A stretch of DNA of 64,000 nucleotides from Aquatica leii (lineage: Eukaryota > Arthropoda > Insecta > Coleoptera > Lampyridae). A model generated the notes under the pieces. The model was not told the origin of the DNA. It was given only the letters and a program-made list of their open reading frames with translations, and did no database searches. The stretch spans positions 222,416,532-222,480,531 of the forward strand of contig CM069432.1 in NCBI GenBank assembly GCA_035610365.1, in the 5' to 3' direction. This document shows positions 47,930 to 58,969 of the stretch, piece by piece. Numbering within the stretch: the first letter of the stretch is position 1; each line of letters opens with the position of its first letter. The translations under genes were made by a program, and so were the position numbers.

Positions 47930-48243
47930 ATTTTTCTTATATACTATTTTATCTCAATATATGATTTATTGTAATTTATTATTTTAAGTTATTAAATACA
48001 CTGTACAATTAATAAATTACTCTATATAGTAATTGTGTTTGAAGGTTAGAATAAATAAAAACTTTTAATCAAACTACTCTTTGGTTACTTGTATGTAGAT
48101 AACGGAGAAGTGACGTTACTTTAGGTCATTTGAAGCTTTGTATATACGTCACGGGAGAAGAGTAATACGCATGGTGAAGTATTACTAAACAAAGTCCTCC
48201 TACTCCCCCTCTTCCTGTGTAATGTGTGGATCTTCTTCTGTGT
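47930..48243. other. AT-rich spacer with one diverged minisatellite unit
   Basis: 48110-48165 (GACGTTACTTTAGGTCATTT and GAAGCTTTGTATATACGTCA) resembles one unit of the array that follows. No gene seen. Confidence 0.5.
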
Positions 48244-48480
48244 AGGTCAGAGAGGAGGAGTAAGATTACTCTAGGTCATTTAAAGCTTTGAATGTAGGTC
48301 AGCGAGGAGGAGTAAGGTTACTCTAGATCATTTAGAGTTTTGAATGTAAGTCAGTGAGGAGGAGTAAGGTTACTCTAGGTCATTTAAAGCTTTGAATCTA
48401 GGTCAGTGAGGAGGAGTAAGGTTACTCTAAGTCATTTAAAGCTTTGTAATGTAGGTCACGGAGGAGGAGTACTCCTCCTC
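48244..48480 (+). repeat. 52-bp minisatellite ending in a 20-bp palindrome
   Basis: Units begin with AGGTCAG(C/T)GAGGAGGAGTA at about 48244, 48296, 48349, 48400 and 48453, spacing 51 to 53 bp. Each full unit contains GGTTACTCTAGGTCATTTAA and AGCTTTGAATGT. The last unit runs into the perfect palindrome GAGGAGGAGTACTCCTCCTC at 48461-48480. Confidence 0.92.
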
Positions 48481-49415
48481 TTGTCACAGAACTCTCCAAC
48501 TTATCCTACTCATATCTACCCTTTAATAAAAGATTATTAGTTATACTTGTTACACCCTGTATCTGTATATGTAAATATAAACATTAGGTAAGTATATAAA
48601 GTATTACCTAAAAAACATAAAATAAACACATACTTATTGTACTATTATAAGCAACTTATGGCTTAGACCGCGTTGTGGTTGAACACTCAGATTTTTTAGT
48701 TTAGTTCTAGTTTTTTCTTGAAAGCTATAACATGAAGTAGAACTTGGCTTTTGCCGTACTGTCGTTTGTGAACCCAAGCAAACTGACGTTTCGCAAGATA
48801 TCGCAGCTTGCATAATCGAAGTGGTGAATGTCACTGAACGAAAAAGTGTAAGTATTTATGTATATCATTAGACCCAAAAAAGTTGATATTGGTCTTAGAA
48901 GGTATATCAGTAGTAGCTAAGATTTGCTGAATTTCAAACAGCCTTCCTGGTTCATATTATATGAATGTTTTCCTATTTTCACAGTTTCGCGGATTAGTCT
49001 AGGAAAATAGAAAAGAGTTCTAGCCAACAATTTAATCTGGTTAAAGTTTAGAGTGTATTCTGGGTACCACACGTGTTCTGCCACTGCTGATTTTGTAAAT
49101 CTGCGGTGTTTGCAGTCAGAAACATATGGCTGACTGCACATTTGTTAAGTTTGCTATGCGGGCAACAATTTATATATTTGCAATTAATAAAAATGCAAGA
49201 ATTGTTTTGCAGAATTGTTAAATTAGTTATTAAAAAAACAAAATCAATATTTTTCTTTTTAGTAATGCTATATGTCATATTTCATTAACGTCGAATAACA
49301 TAAAACTAATTTTTTTACTTCTAAACACAATATTTTGGTGTCAACTGTAATATAAAAAAAAACAAATCATTATATAAAAACTTTATTACAAAAAAATATT
49401 GTTAATGGTTTTTTT
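48481..49415. other. Nothing recognised
   Basis: AT-rich, with short ORFs on both strands at 48634-49288 that overlap each other and show no motif. Confidence 0.45.
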
Positions 49416-49419
49416 ACAA

Positions 49420-49500
49420 TTCTCTACTTGAGAAAGGCATAAAACACAGTAAAGTTTTTTGTAGGGCGACGTCTTGTACATCCGAATGTGCACTAATGTA
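49420..49500 (-). repeat. Decayed Penelope-like terminal repeat (third copy of the 3870 family)
   Basis: The run GGCATAAAA, AGTAAAGTTTTTTGTAGGGC, GACGTCTTGTAC, AATGTGCACTAATG follows the order of 3900-3965 (GGCATAAAAA, CAGTTTTTCTTTATGGC, GACGTTTCGTGC, AATGTGCACTTCATC). The ribozyme core is lost. It lies upstream of a Penelope-type endonuclease fragment on the plus strand, in antisense orientation. Confidence 0.6.
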
Positions 49501-49822
49501 AACCACTATAATGTATTGTAAGCATTGGTTATAACACACATTTAAACGTAATAATAAAATTGGTTACAGGTAAAAACTGTCATATCTGAACATAAAAAAG
49601 TTTAAGTACTGAAATTTATTACTATTTACAACATACCATACAGTGAAAATAAAGACAAGGCTAATATAACAACGAATGTTGTATACAAGCTAAACTGTAT
49701 GGAATGTAAAGTACGTTATATTGGATAAACTAAACAAAAAGCAAAAATTGGATTAACAACCACAAATATACTAAGATAAGAACGTCTTCCGGGTTTGGAC
49801 CGTGTCAATGTTGTAACCGAAG

Positions 49823-49867
49823 TTGCCAACGTTTCGCCCACTTTCGTAAGGGGCTTCATCAGGGCGT
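49823..49867 (-). ncRNA. Hammerhead ribozyme motif in left PLE arm
   Basis: Minus strand: GCC, CTGATGA, a stem with arms GCCC and GGGC around a CTTACGAAAGT loop, GAAAC, GTT, GGC. Core nucleotides are intact, cleavage triplet GUU. Stem I has a GCC/GGC pairing. Sense relative to the endonuclease ORF. Confidence 0.82.
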
Positions 49868-50089
49868 GAGAAAAATCGAAGAACTCAAACAAGCAACCGA
49901 AATCTAACTAAACACTTCACAAAAGTTAGGTAATCAACTTGTGAACCAAGCCAGATTCTAAACTCAGAAAAGGTAAGAAAGAAAACGATAAACTTGAAAA
50001 AGCAAACGAAAATCAAACAAAGAACCACTACAGAGTTAGGTAATCAACTTGTGAATCAAGCCAGACTCTAAACTCTATAGAAGTGACTT

Positions 50090-50500
50090 AAAAAGAAATA
50101 GTCTCCGTATATGAAGAAGAAGTATCGTCACGTCTAGTTAAGCTCGACTCTGATTGGGTTACGGTTGAACGAGGGCGTGTTTTCGATAATGGACTAATGA
50201 CCGAGAACCAAAGAGAGGTTAGCTCGAACCCATGATCACGATTGAAGTTATTGGGGTGTTTGATGATTTCTATGCTCTCTCGAAATTTCCTGTTAAAAAA
50301 GAATGTAGATTTGGCAATCACCGAAACGTTTTCAAAATCTATCTTGTGACCTGTAGTGAAATGATGTTCAGCAACCGCAGACAGAAATATGCTTTTTCCT
50401 TATACAACGATCATGTTCTGAAATGCGAGTAATGACGGAACGACCGGTCTCACCAATGTAGACTAAACCACATGAACAAGGAATTTGGTATACACCTTGA
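50090..50500 (-). pseudogene. Penelope-like GIY-YIG endonuclease C-terminus
   Basis: GIY-YIG nuclease, the C-terminal domain of Penelope-like reverse transcriptases that nicks the target DNA. The minus strand reads GVYQIPCSCGLVYIGETGRS (GIY-YIG motif with the Cys pair), VITRISEHDRCIRKKH, and after one frameshift AEHHFTTGHKIDFENV, AKSTFFFNRKFRESIEIIKH and PNNFNRDHGFELTS. The Glu in RESIEI and the Asn in PNNFNRD are the expected catalytic/conserved positions of this domain. The reverse transcriptase part is missing. A single frameshift near 50380 breaks the otherwise well-kept domain. Confidence 0.85.
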
Positions 50501-50819
50501 GATGAAAGTGCCCTCGTTCAACCGTAACCCAATCAGAGTCGAGCTTAACTAGACGTGACGATACTTCTTCTTTATATACGGAGACTATTTCTTTCTAAGT
50601 CACTTCTATGGAGTTTACAATCTGACTTGATTCACAAGTTGATTACCTAACTCTGTAGTGGTTCTTTGTTAGATTTTCGTTTGCTTTTTCAAGTTTATCG
50701 TTTTTTTTCTTACCTTTTCTGAGTTTAGAATCTGGCTTGGTTCACAAGTTGATTACCTAACTTTTGAGAAGTGTTTAGTTAGATTTCGGTTGCTTGTTTG
50801 AGTTCTTCGATTTCTCTCA

Positions 50820-50862
50820 CGCCCTGATGAAGCCTCTTACGAAAGTGGGCTAAACGTTAGCA
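50820..50862 (+). ncRNA. Hammerhead ribozyme motif in right PLE arm, one core change
   Basis: Plus strand: GCC, CTGATGA, stem arms GCCT / GGGC, TAAAC where GAAAC is expected, GTT, AGC. The G to T change in the GAAA box should impair cleavage. It is the inverted counterpart of 49823-49867. Confidence 0.7.
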
Positions 50863-51355
50863 ACTTCGGTTACAACATTGACACGGTCCAAACCCGGAAG
50901 ACGTTCTTATCTTAGTATAGACAACGGCCGTGGAAGCCTTCGCTATTACAACCACAAATATGATTGCAATAGTAAAAAAACCGGTGTGGTCACCACACGA
51001 CTTTCCTATAAGAAATGATGAAGGTTATGTTGTCATAAATTCACGTTGAAGTGATATGTGCACGTTTGTAGTGACTTCTAATGCAACTACTTATTAGAAT
51101 CTCTTCAAACTCAATTCTTAAAAAACATTAAATTTATAAGTAAAACGCATCCTCCTTAATTATTATGTTGTTAATTGTTTTTTCAGTGCTTAAACAATCA
51201 TAACTATGTGCGGAAAAATTGCAATGTCGTACATAGCTTTTCAACTTTACAGTTTTCTACAATTTTGTTCTATAAGTTAAAAAAAATTATTAAACAAAAA
51301 TAATTATGTTGTTCAACTTATTTCTCCTCGAGTAGCTTTGCAGACAGCTTTACAG

Positions 51356-52110
51356 CATAAGGTTTATACGAGATAGAGAAAATCATTTTGAATTTTTAAA
51401 TAACATTGATTTCAAGAAAAGGTTTCGTTTAAATAAGGCCACCATTATAAACTTGGTACATGTAATTAGAGATAGAATCGAATCAACAAGCTATCGAAAC
51501 AAATCCTACGGTACAATATATAAAGCTGCCTAGATCTATCGAACCATTAATGGAAACAATACGATTGCACATATGGTCTAAATGCGAAATCGTATTATAA
51601 CAGAAAAGGATATTTTAACATTAGTCTTCAAACAATTTGTGATTATAACTTCAAATTCGTGCATTTTATTGTAAATTGGCCAGGATCAGTACACGACATC
51701 TATTCCTCCAGTTGTATTTCGCATCGGAAGATATGACAATGGTTACTTATTAGGTGATAGTGGATATTCATGTAAACCGCATCTGCTTACATTCAGCAAA
51801 TGCCAGTAAAGTGGTATAAAGCATATTATGGTATTATTACAATAATACCATAGAAAGGTTTTTTGGAGTTTTGTAGATAAGATTTCTTTGCTTGCGATAT
51901 GGTTGCCGACTCAAAAATAGCACAACATTTTTTATTTATAAAACCAATGCTGTGCTTTATATTTTTTTTTACTTGATTAAATAATGTTACTTCTTTCGGT
52001 AATGCTTTTGAATTTTTTTTTTAAATAAGGGAGGAGTTGCCGCAGGTTCTGTAAGAGATAGGAGTGTGCCAAGGACAAGACTACAAGATAATCCAAGTTC
52101 AGCAACATGA
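51356..52110 (+). pseudogene. PIF/Harbinger transposase (nuclease) remnant
   Basis: Plus-strand blocks in changing frames: RENHFEFLNNIDFKKRFRLN and ATIINLVHVIRDRIESTS (N-terminal region of Harbinger nucleases), IVNWPGSVHD-like residues near 51670 (a conserved Asp motif), GRYDNGYLLGDSGYSCKPHL near 51735 (second Asp), and NTIERFFGVL with FLCLRYGCRLKNSTT near 51850 (catalytic Glu region). The central part between about 51540 and 51640 is much reduced. The enzyme normally works with a Myb/SANT-like partner, whose remnant lies just downstream on the opposite strand. Confidence 0.8.
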
Positions 52111-52199
52111 AATCATTCCCATTTGCCCATTTTTACTAAGGATACAAATTAATATTAGGTTTCATTGTAATTATTTCCCAATTTAACAAAATAGTAAGC

Positions 52200-52520
52200 C
52201 GTACTTCAGAACAATTTCCAGGTGGCTCGGTTTGGTGTCCAATGTTCGCCAGCATAACCACCTGATCGGCTGTTAATAAGAGGTGGAAAACTCCACGAGA
52301 AACACATTTTTTTATCATACAAAATACAACTTTGTCCTTGTCCTTGCTTAAATGTCCTGTTTCACAGATCTGTTTTATCTGCAATTTCATATATACAAAG
52401 TTTCAGGTATTTTGCTGTTCGGAGGTCTGTTTTAGCCATTGCATTACATTCGTTGGTGATGTTTGTCCACACCGAACTTTTTTTTTCTATAAATCCTTTG
52501 GTAGCTTTATACTCCTTTAT
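52200..52520 (-). pseudogene. Myb/SANT-like Harbinger partner protein remnant
   Basis: The minus strand reads KGFIEKKSSVWTNITNECNA, MAKTDLRTAKYLKLCIYEIA, a segment that resembles the Myb/SANT-like DNA-binding domain (Trp followed by an R-T-x-x-x-L-K region). A further GGYAGEHWT segment lies near 52240. The position, convergent to the Harbinger nuclease and about 100 bp away, is what the two-gene structure of Harbinger elements predicts. Stops are present. Confidence rests mainly on context. Confidence 0.5.
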
Positions 52521-53399
52521 ATTGTTATTTAAAGTAAAGGATAAAAGGAATTAAGCAAGTAATTTATAAAATTGGAAATTTTTTATTAGTAAACATAAAA
52601 TAAAACTTAGCTATTTATACAGAAGCAATGTTTTTCATAATGACTATTTATAAGAAAACGTAAATAATATAGTTATCCAATATTTAACGTTTCTTTCTTG
52701 ATTTGAGTAAATATTTGTAAATAACCTCGTATTTGGTAGTCATTTTTGTGTCATAAACTGACATTAAGGGGGGTCTACACAGATAACTAGGCAACACACC
52801 GTACTTCCATAAGACCAATGTTAAAAGTGCTGTTTGTTTATATAAAATTACAAAGTTACTTATTATTTTGAAGAATCGTTCAATTCGTCAATACAACCAG
52901 GAAACCTATCTCCACGTCAATATAGAGCGATTTTAAAAAAAAAAGTACCTATAAATTGATATTAAATTGTTTTCAAACACGACTAATATTTGACATTGCA
53001 ATAGTTATAAATGCTTTTTTCATAAAAATGCTTCTATATTGACTTAGCTTTGTTTAAACAGGTCTGATTAAACTTGTGAAAAATTTACAAAATTATAATT
53101 TACAATTAAAATTCTTATATAAACAAAAAAATTTTTCGTGTCAGTTAGTGTCAATAAAGACGAAAATCGACAAAAAATATTACGGGTCGTTTTAACCGCA
53201 ATATCGCCGGCGGGTTGGTAGGTAGTTGAATGTTAACACAATAGGATTAATTTTGAGGGTCTTTAAAAGTTTTGCTCATAATTCACACAATGTTATTTGT
53301 ATTATTATCATAAAATGAAACAAATAAATACAACATTTGTACATGAATTTTATCATAATTTAGATATAACATAAATATAACACCATTGATAACACTTAA
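52521..53399. other. Mostly AT-rich, nothing recognised
   Basis: 52770-52830 (TTAAGGGGGGTCTACACAGA) and 53180-53240 (CAATATCGCCGGCGGGTTGG) are GC-richer and could be element ends, but no partner end was found. Confidence 0.4.
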
Positions 53400-55303
53400 T
53401 CAAATTTTTAAGTAAATTTTTCGTAGGTCCAAATTACGACAGCGACGCGGATCTACCAATTCCGGTAATAATGCATGAAAATAAAATGTTTCTAGTTTTG
53501 CCACCATGCGATCTGTCCAAAATAAATCGTCCCTATAAAAGAAGAACTATGATTAAAGTGTTTTTCTCAATTGAATAATAATTACCTTTTAATTACTTCA
53601 ACATGAATTCCTTTTATAGTATAGACAATAAAGTAACACTTCGTACGTTTGGTGATTTGTAATATTCCTTGAAGTTGATAATAATAATTATGGTTTCTTT
53701 TTAAGGTCATTTTATTTTCCGAATCTACAACACAATAATTAATTAAGCTTGACTTACAGGCTTCTAACGGATCCATATCTCCAGCTTTTAGAGAACTTTT
53801 TATCTCTATAATTGCATCGTCGTTTACAAATCCGTCAGGAGAACATGCCAAAAATGGCTTTTCCTTATCAATAATGAGACCACAAATAGTAACCTTCAAG
53901 TTATACGTCTCTTCGAATTGTTGTATAGCTACTGATTCACTATCTAACCCAAAAGCGGTGTACTTGTTTCCTTTAAAAATGTTATATAGTAAAAAAGATA
54001 CAGTTTTGGAAGTGCAGGTTGTTGGGCGTAGCTTACAAATTTTACCAAAATTGCAGGCCGTTATCCTTTTTCTACGCTCCGCTTTCCACAAATCATTTTT
54101 TGATTGTGTTAACGTACCTTCTTCAATTTTTTTTCTGTCTATATTTTCTAATTTTTTTAGAAACTGACTAACCTTTGAGTCATATTCGTCTTTTGGAAGA
54201 TCAGGCTCGATGTTTTCGTCTACCATCCCATAATCAGCATCTGCAGTAGCGAATCTCATTTTAGGGTAATCTGAAATTAAGACAAAATTAATAAAATACA
54301 TGGCAATATTTACGGAATAAAAACGTACGTTTCATAGTTTTATTCCTATATCGACGAATTTGGGTGTCTAAAAAACGACTCATGTAGTATCCTGGAGCTC
54401 TACCACAAATATCTTCATGCAAAAGAGATAGTAATTTTCCTCTGCTATTAAAAGAAATTGCGGCCATTTCGCATCTCAATTGATAAGAATTTTTTAAAGA
54501 AAAATTTATTCTTTTGCCTCCTATAAACTTAGCCACTATTGCATTATAAGTTTCCGCTGGATTATTGTCAGTATCGTAAAGCAAACTAGATGCTTGATCT
54601 GCAAGTCTTTGTGTGATAGTAGTGATGACTTGCAACATACCACATTCGAAATATGTATCAACCAAGTCCTAATAACATAAATAATTTTATAAGGGTGTTA
54701 ATTATATTATTTAAACTTATCATTACGTACCTCGTCATCCTCTTTGCCACTACAAAAATATTCTTGACAGCGTTCATGTCTACCTAATATATGGAATGGA
54801 CTGTTTAATACATCACGTCTCAAATTTTCGATTTTGGTATCTATTGGCAAGTTTTCACGTTTGCGGTATTGCACAGCTTTTACAACTGCATTACGAAAGC
54901 GTCCTAAAGTTGAAAGACTGCAAACATAATCTCTTCTGCTTTTTGGAAAGCTGGAATTTTTACTAAGATCACTTAACTTGTTTATATAGTTGCGTAACAA
55001 ATGATTACGACATTCAATTTTTCTAATGTAAAAAGTGGGACCGTATGGTGCAAGCTCAGTTAAATGTCGGTAAACACTGCTATCACCATCACCAATCAAC
55101 TGTCCGTAAATTAAATTATGCCTAGAAATAGAATCTGCGAAACCTTCACAAATGATACCTGCTTCCATAGAAGTTGATGTTTTATTCCAGTTTCGGAAGC
55201 ACGTGTGGTCATTTACATCGCGTCCTCTGGTACACAAATAACAGTATTTGTTTTTGACACCCATATATAAAATTTTTTTTGATTTTGCGCCAATTATGTA
55301 TGC
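53400..55303 (-). CDS. Mutator-like transposase domain plus YqaJ nuclease, four exons, 5' end missing
   Basis: Exons on the minus strand: 54731-55303, 54329-54668, 53586-54270, 53400-53532. Introns are 62, 58 and 53 bp, all GT...AG, and every junction keeps the frame, giving about 576 open codons to a TGA at 53400-53402. Exon 1 holds a Mutator-like transposase domain: IIGAKSKKILYMGVKNKYCY, TSMEAGIICEGF, LIGDGDSSVYRHL (catalytic Asp region), KIECRNHLLRN. Exon 2 has NNPAETYNAIVAKFIGGKRI. Exon 3 carries a YqaJ-type nuclease: KRITACNFGKIC, ACSPDGFV (Asp), IIEIKSS (Glu-x-Lys), YYYQLQG. Exon 4 is FWTDRMVAKLETFY and the end. A cryptic acceptor at 55304 precedes exon 1, but the upstream exon with the first catalytic Asp was not found, so the gene seems 5'-truncated. 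No premature stops were seen in what remains. Confidence 0.78.
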
Positions 55304-56590
55304 CTGAAACACATTTTTACTCAATAATTATTTAAAATTGTGGAAAGATTTTTTACGTTCAAAATCAATTTCCTATTAAAAAAAATGCGTTTTTTACACT
55401 TCGAAGATATTCAAAATGTGTGTACTTACGTTTTTCTGGCTTTCCTCAACATCATACGCCTACTCTTTTTTTGAGCACCTACACTTTTTTTACTTTAGGC
55501 ATCTTTAATTTTAAACAAATACGCAATGTATAAACACTGATTATTGATGTAGATCGTATGCTAGGATCACGCACAATAATCACAATTGCTTAACTTTTTC
55601 ATTTTAATTATGGGTTACATATATGGAGGTGGTATGAATTAGCAATAATAATAGATTAACTATTATGTGCACTAGAACTAATTAAAGTTTAATTTTCTGA
55701 TAAGCTAAGATTTTGATATTTTGCTCTTTATTTTCGCATTATAACTAAACGGTATTCATTAAGCATTAATCAGAGGCTATTAAATATTCCAAAATTATAC
55801 GTCGTTAATCGTTTCCTACTTTCTCCTTTAACTAAATGCCCTTTTGATTAACCGTTTTTGTGTTTAATTACACCCTTGCCCAAATATTTCAAGTTTTTGT
55901 TTTTTGTTAGAAGCGTGATTACTTTTTTAATCGTAGTATTCTATAAAAAAATCGGTTTTGATCTTTGTACAAAAGAGAAAGCAAAAGTCCATAACTAAAC
56001 TGTTACGTTTTACAAAAAAAAATTTTTCAAATAAAAGTTATGGAAACTATAATTTACAATAACTTTTGTTGTATGTATAATTTCTAATTAGATAAAAAAA
56101 ATTGTTTAAACGAAGCTTGTAAAAAGATAAATTGGGAACAACAAAAAAATGTCGTATAAGAAATATTTTTGAAAATATTCTAAAAAAACATCAAACGGTT
56201 TTGTTCAAGTGCACTTTTAGATTAACCGATATTGCCCAAAAACTAATCAAACCTTGTATTTTATACAAAAACTCTAAATTCCAAGTTTAAAATACGATGT
56301 AACTTTATGCGACGATTTCAAAATCTAAGTTCGGCACCTAGTACTATTTTTAATGATATAACATTATTAATGTAATCATTTAATAACGACACATTGCCGT
56401 TTTCGTGATAATTATCATCAAATAGAATTTGATAAATAAGAATAATAAAAGAAACTTTTGTATACATCCTCGTATTTACAGGGTTTGTAAAAATCTAACA
56501 TATATGTAGTTTGACATTTGCAAGAATCATTATTATATATATATTTATAAATGATTTATTTGTTACGTTTTTGGTTAAGCTTTTATTTTT
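55304..56590. other. AT-rich, nothing recognised
   Basis: 55430-55510 on the minus strand has a donor-like GTAAGT after short Lys-rich codons, but the frame does not fit the exon at 55303, so no exon is called. The rest is AT-rich. Confidence 0.4.
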
Positions 56591-56597
56591 TTATTTT

Positions 56598-56636
56598 GCC
56601 GACAGTTTCAACTAATATTTAGTCATCATCAGGAAT
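56598..56636 (-). ncRNA. Hammerhead-like motif, probable PLE relic
   Basis: Minus strand: CTGATGA, a stem GACTAA / TTAGTT closed by ATA, GAAAC, then TGTC and GGC. CUGAUGA and GAAAC are intact and stem II gives six pairs including one G-U. One extra base sits between GAAAC and GTC, and stem I pairing is weak, so activity is uncertain. No PLE coding sequence is near. Confidence 0.5.
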
Positions 56637-56639
56637 ATA

Positions 56640-58969
56640 AGAAACATTATATATATAAAATATCATAAAACTTATAAATTACTTTACCTAAATAACATTT
56701 TTTAATATAACAAAGTTTAAATTTAAAATTAATGGTTAATAATAAAATAACATATTATTATTATTTATGTTAATTTAAACACCAAATAATGCGTTTTGTC
56801 AAATGCGACATGCACATTTGATCAAAATCGGCAATTACTTTAGTCGTTTTTAAATAGTTGAGGCTACGTACATTTATTTATGTATGATAATTCAAAATAA
56901 ATAGCAAGAATGAATACTATTGTTTACTTTATAAGAACGGTATTTCTTTACAACTTTAATCCTTTTGTTTTGTGTATCAAAAGACAAAATATTCTACCTG
57001 AACTGTGTATAGTGGTTTGCCTACTAAAATAATTGTAGGCGCAGATTTATTTTTTTAAAGCTGTGTAGAGGAGCCTTAAAACGCGCGGTTGTCAAATTGA
57101 CTAGCAGTTAATGATCGATTAACTAATGGACCGTTAATCATAGATTAAATTGTTTTGTGCAACGCAATTGAATGTTAATCAACCATCATTTTTAATCGAC
57201 GATTAGAAAATTACCAATTAACCAGACTTTTGTGCAATCGGCTATTTATTTTTTCTTAAAAAAATCGTGGCAGGCAGAATTCGAACCTAGTCTATATATA
57301 AAATTTACTTTAAATTATAAATCAAATATCTAATAAACAGTTAATGTTATAAAAATTTTTGATTTGAATAAATTGTTATGAAGAATTATCTCTATAAAAA
57401 CTGTAAAAATAATTCAAATAATCTACATACATACAAAATTATAAAAGAAAAACTGTTAAAAATGGTGGATACACTCACTTCTTTATTAGACCCATCTTTT
57501 GATAGAACCGAGAGAATATGAATACTAGGACTTTCAGTTCGAGAGTTATCATGGGTACATTGTTACACACAGACACACACAGACATCTAAAATTGTTTTC
57601 AAAAATACTTTTTTCCAAGGGCAGATGTAAATTGTGTTAAACTGCATAGATGATGGAAGTCTTCCAGTGTTGCTAAAGGTTATATAGATGATTCAATTAA
57701 CAAAATTAAAGTATTAAAAACAATTCGAATTGTGAAGCTGAAATGTCATCTACTTCTTTTATCAAACTGATATCAATAAAAAATGTGACGTCTACAGAAA
57801 AACGTATTTTCATTATGTTATATAAAATTTTAAAATTCTATTTGTAATTATTTTAAAAGAATACGTAGTAGATGTATTATGTTTTAAATTTTATTACATT
57901 TTGTAATTTAAATGTATAAATAAATAATTTAATAAATAGGTATGTTATTAAAACATATTTAAAACCAAATTAATTTTACAAATGTTATCAATAATTGTAA
58001 TAATAATGTTGTAATTCTGTGCCACGATGCACTAGAACAGCGCAATTTATGTACAAAGGTTGCCTAATGAAACTTAGTTTATCTAATTAATAAATACGTT
58101 TTTAACATTTTAACAATATGCAAATTAATTTAAACAACTTTAAAATGTTAGAACTTTAAATAAATACTTTAAACTTTAAACAAAAAATAACTTTTTTTTT
58201 TCAAATAAACAAGTTAAAAATTGCGTTAAAAACTTTTGTATTTCAGTTTTAAAGTTGAGTAATTCATCAAAAAATTTCGTTTTTAAATTTAAAAGGTTAT
58301 ATTTGCTAGTATTATTTGTCATGATAAAATATTTTTTAATCGTCGCAATATAAAAATAAAAATTTATTACTGTACTTTACAACAAAACTATATTAACTAG
58401 TTATTATAATTAAAGTTACATTTGTTCTATAAAATTTGCTTATGTAATTATAGGCTATATTAAATTATTTTCATTTTAACATATTATAACTTTTAGTTGT
58501 AATTTAATTAATAGCTATTTATGTTACTATTACATAATGCATAGTTTTATTGAACACGCTCTAATTTATGACCGATAGGGCTTGAGAGCGAGGCTAATAA
58601 AGAGTAGCAGATCCAATAAAGTGCATTAATATACGTGTTATACACATATATCATTTAAAATAAAATTAACCTATTCTTGAAATATATACATACATTTGGC
58701 GCCGTTTTTTTAATCTATGTTTTTTACATTCAATTAGCAATTTCAAATTTTTGATTCAATTACGTAATTTTTTTTAAATATTTACATAAAAAATATCAGC
58801 GTTTTTCATTTGGTTTACTTTTATTTGAAAATCTCAGTTTGCTGTTGTAGTGTTGGTATTACTTACCGATGTTATTGACAATCGCTTTAGTCAATGCGAA
58901 TCCGAAATTTCGTGAATTTAGTGCTTAAACTGCTTCGTATTTATTAATTTGTTAAATTAAATTTATAAG
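56640..58969. other. AT-rich, nothing recognised
   Basis: Contains a short CA-rich microsatellite (CACACAGACACACACAGACA near 57570). A B-box-like GGTTCGAATTC is on the minus strand at about 57275-57285, before a T run, without a matching A box. No genes. Confidence 0.4.

Larger units (their letters stand above)
49770..50947 (-). mobile_element. Penelope-like element with inverted terminal repeats, 14-bp target duplication
   Basis: The 14-bp ACAACCACAAATAT occurs at 49756-49769 and 50948-50961. Inside lie two ~405-bp arms (about 49771-50180 and 50510-50916) that are inverted copies of each other, from CTAAGATAAGAACGTCTTCC to GAACGAGGGC. Each arm carries a hammerhead motif. The ~330-bp centre codes on the minus strand for a GIY-YIG endonuclease C-terminus. 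This is the arrangement of a PLE with an inverted 5' pLTR, shortened to the endonuclease end, so non-autonomous. The right side has about 30 extra bases before the duplication. Confidence 0.88.
49640..51150 (+). pseudogene. Penelope-like GIY-YIG endonuclease remnant, split by a second PLE
   Basis: Before the insertion, 49655-49755 reads NITTNVVYKLNCMECKVRYI followed by G and a decayed Gln/Thr, which is the GIY-YIG start of Penelope-type endonucleases (VVYKLNC, then Cys, then YIG). After the insertion, from about 50962, come HKYDCNSKKTG and, in shifted frames, LLESLQTQFLKNIKF, matching the C-terminal end of that domain. The inserted PLE occupies 49770-50947. The reverse transcriptase upstream is absent, so this is a 5'-truncated old copy. 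Confidence 0.7.

Noticed and set aside
48244..48480. CRISPR-like array
   Set aside because: Units are contiguous 52-bp tandem repeats without unique spacers, in a eukaryotic context.
55430..55510. Possible 5' exon of the YqaJ gene with a GTAAGT donor
   Set aside because: In the frame required by the exon at 55303 it is very short with a stop just upstream, and the family's expected residues before IIGAKSKK are absent.
57265..57300. tRNA-like B box GGTTCGAATTC on the minus strand followed by a T run
   Set aside because: The T stem does not pair and no A box lies at the right distance, so neither a tRNA nor a SINE can be supported.
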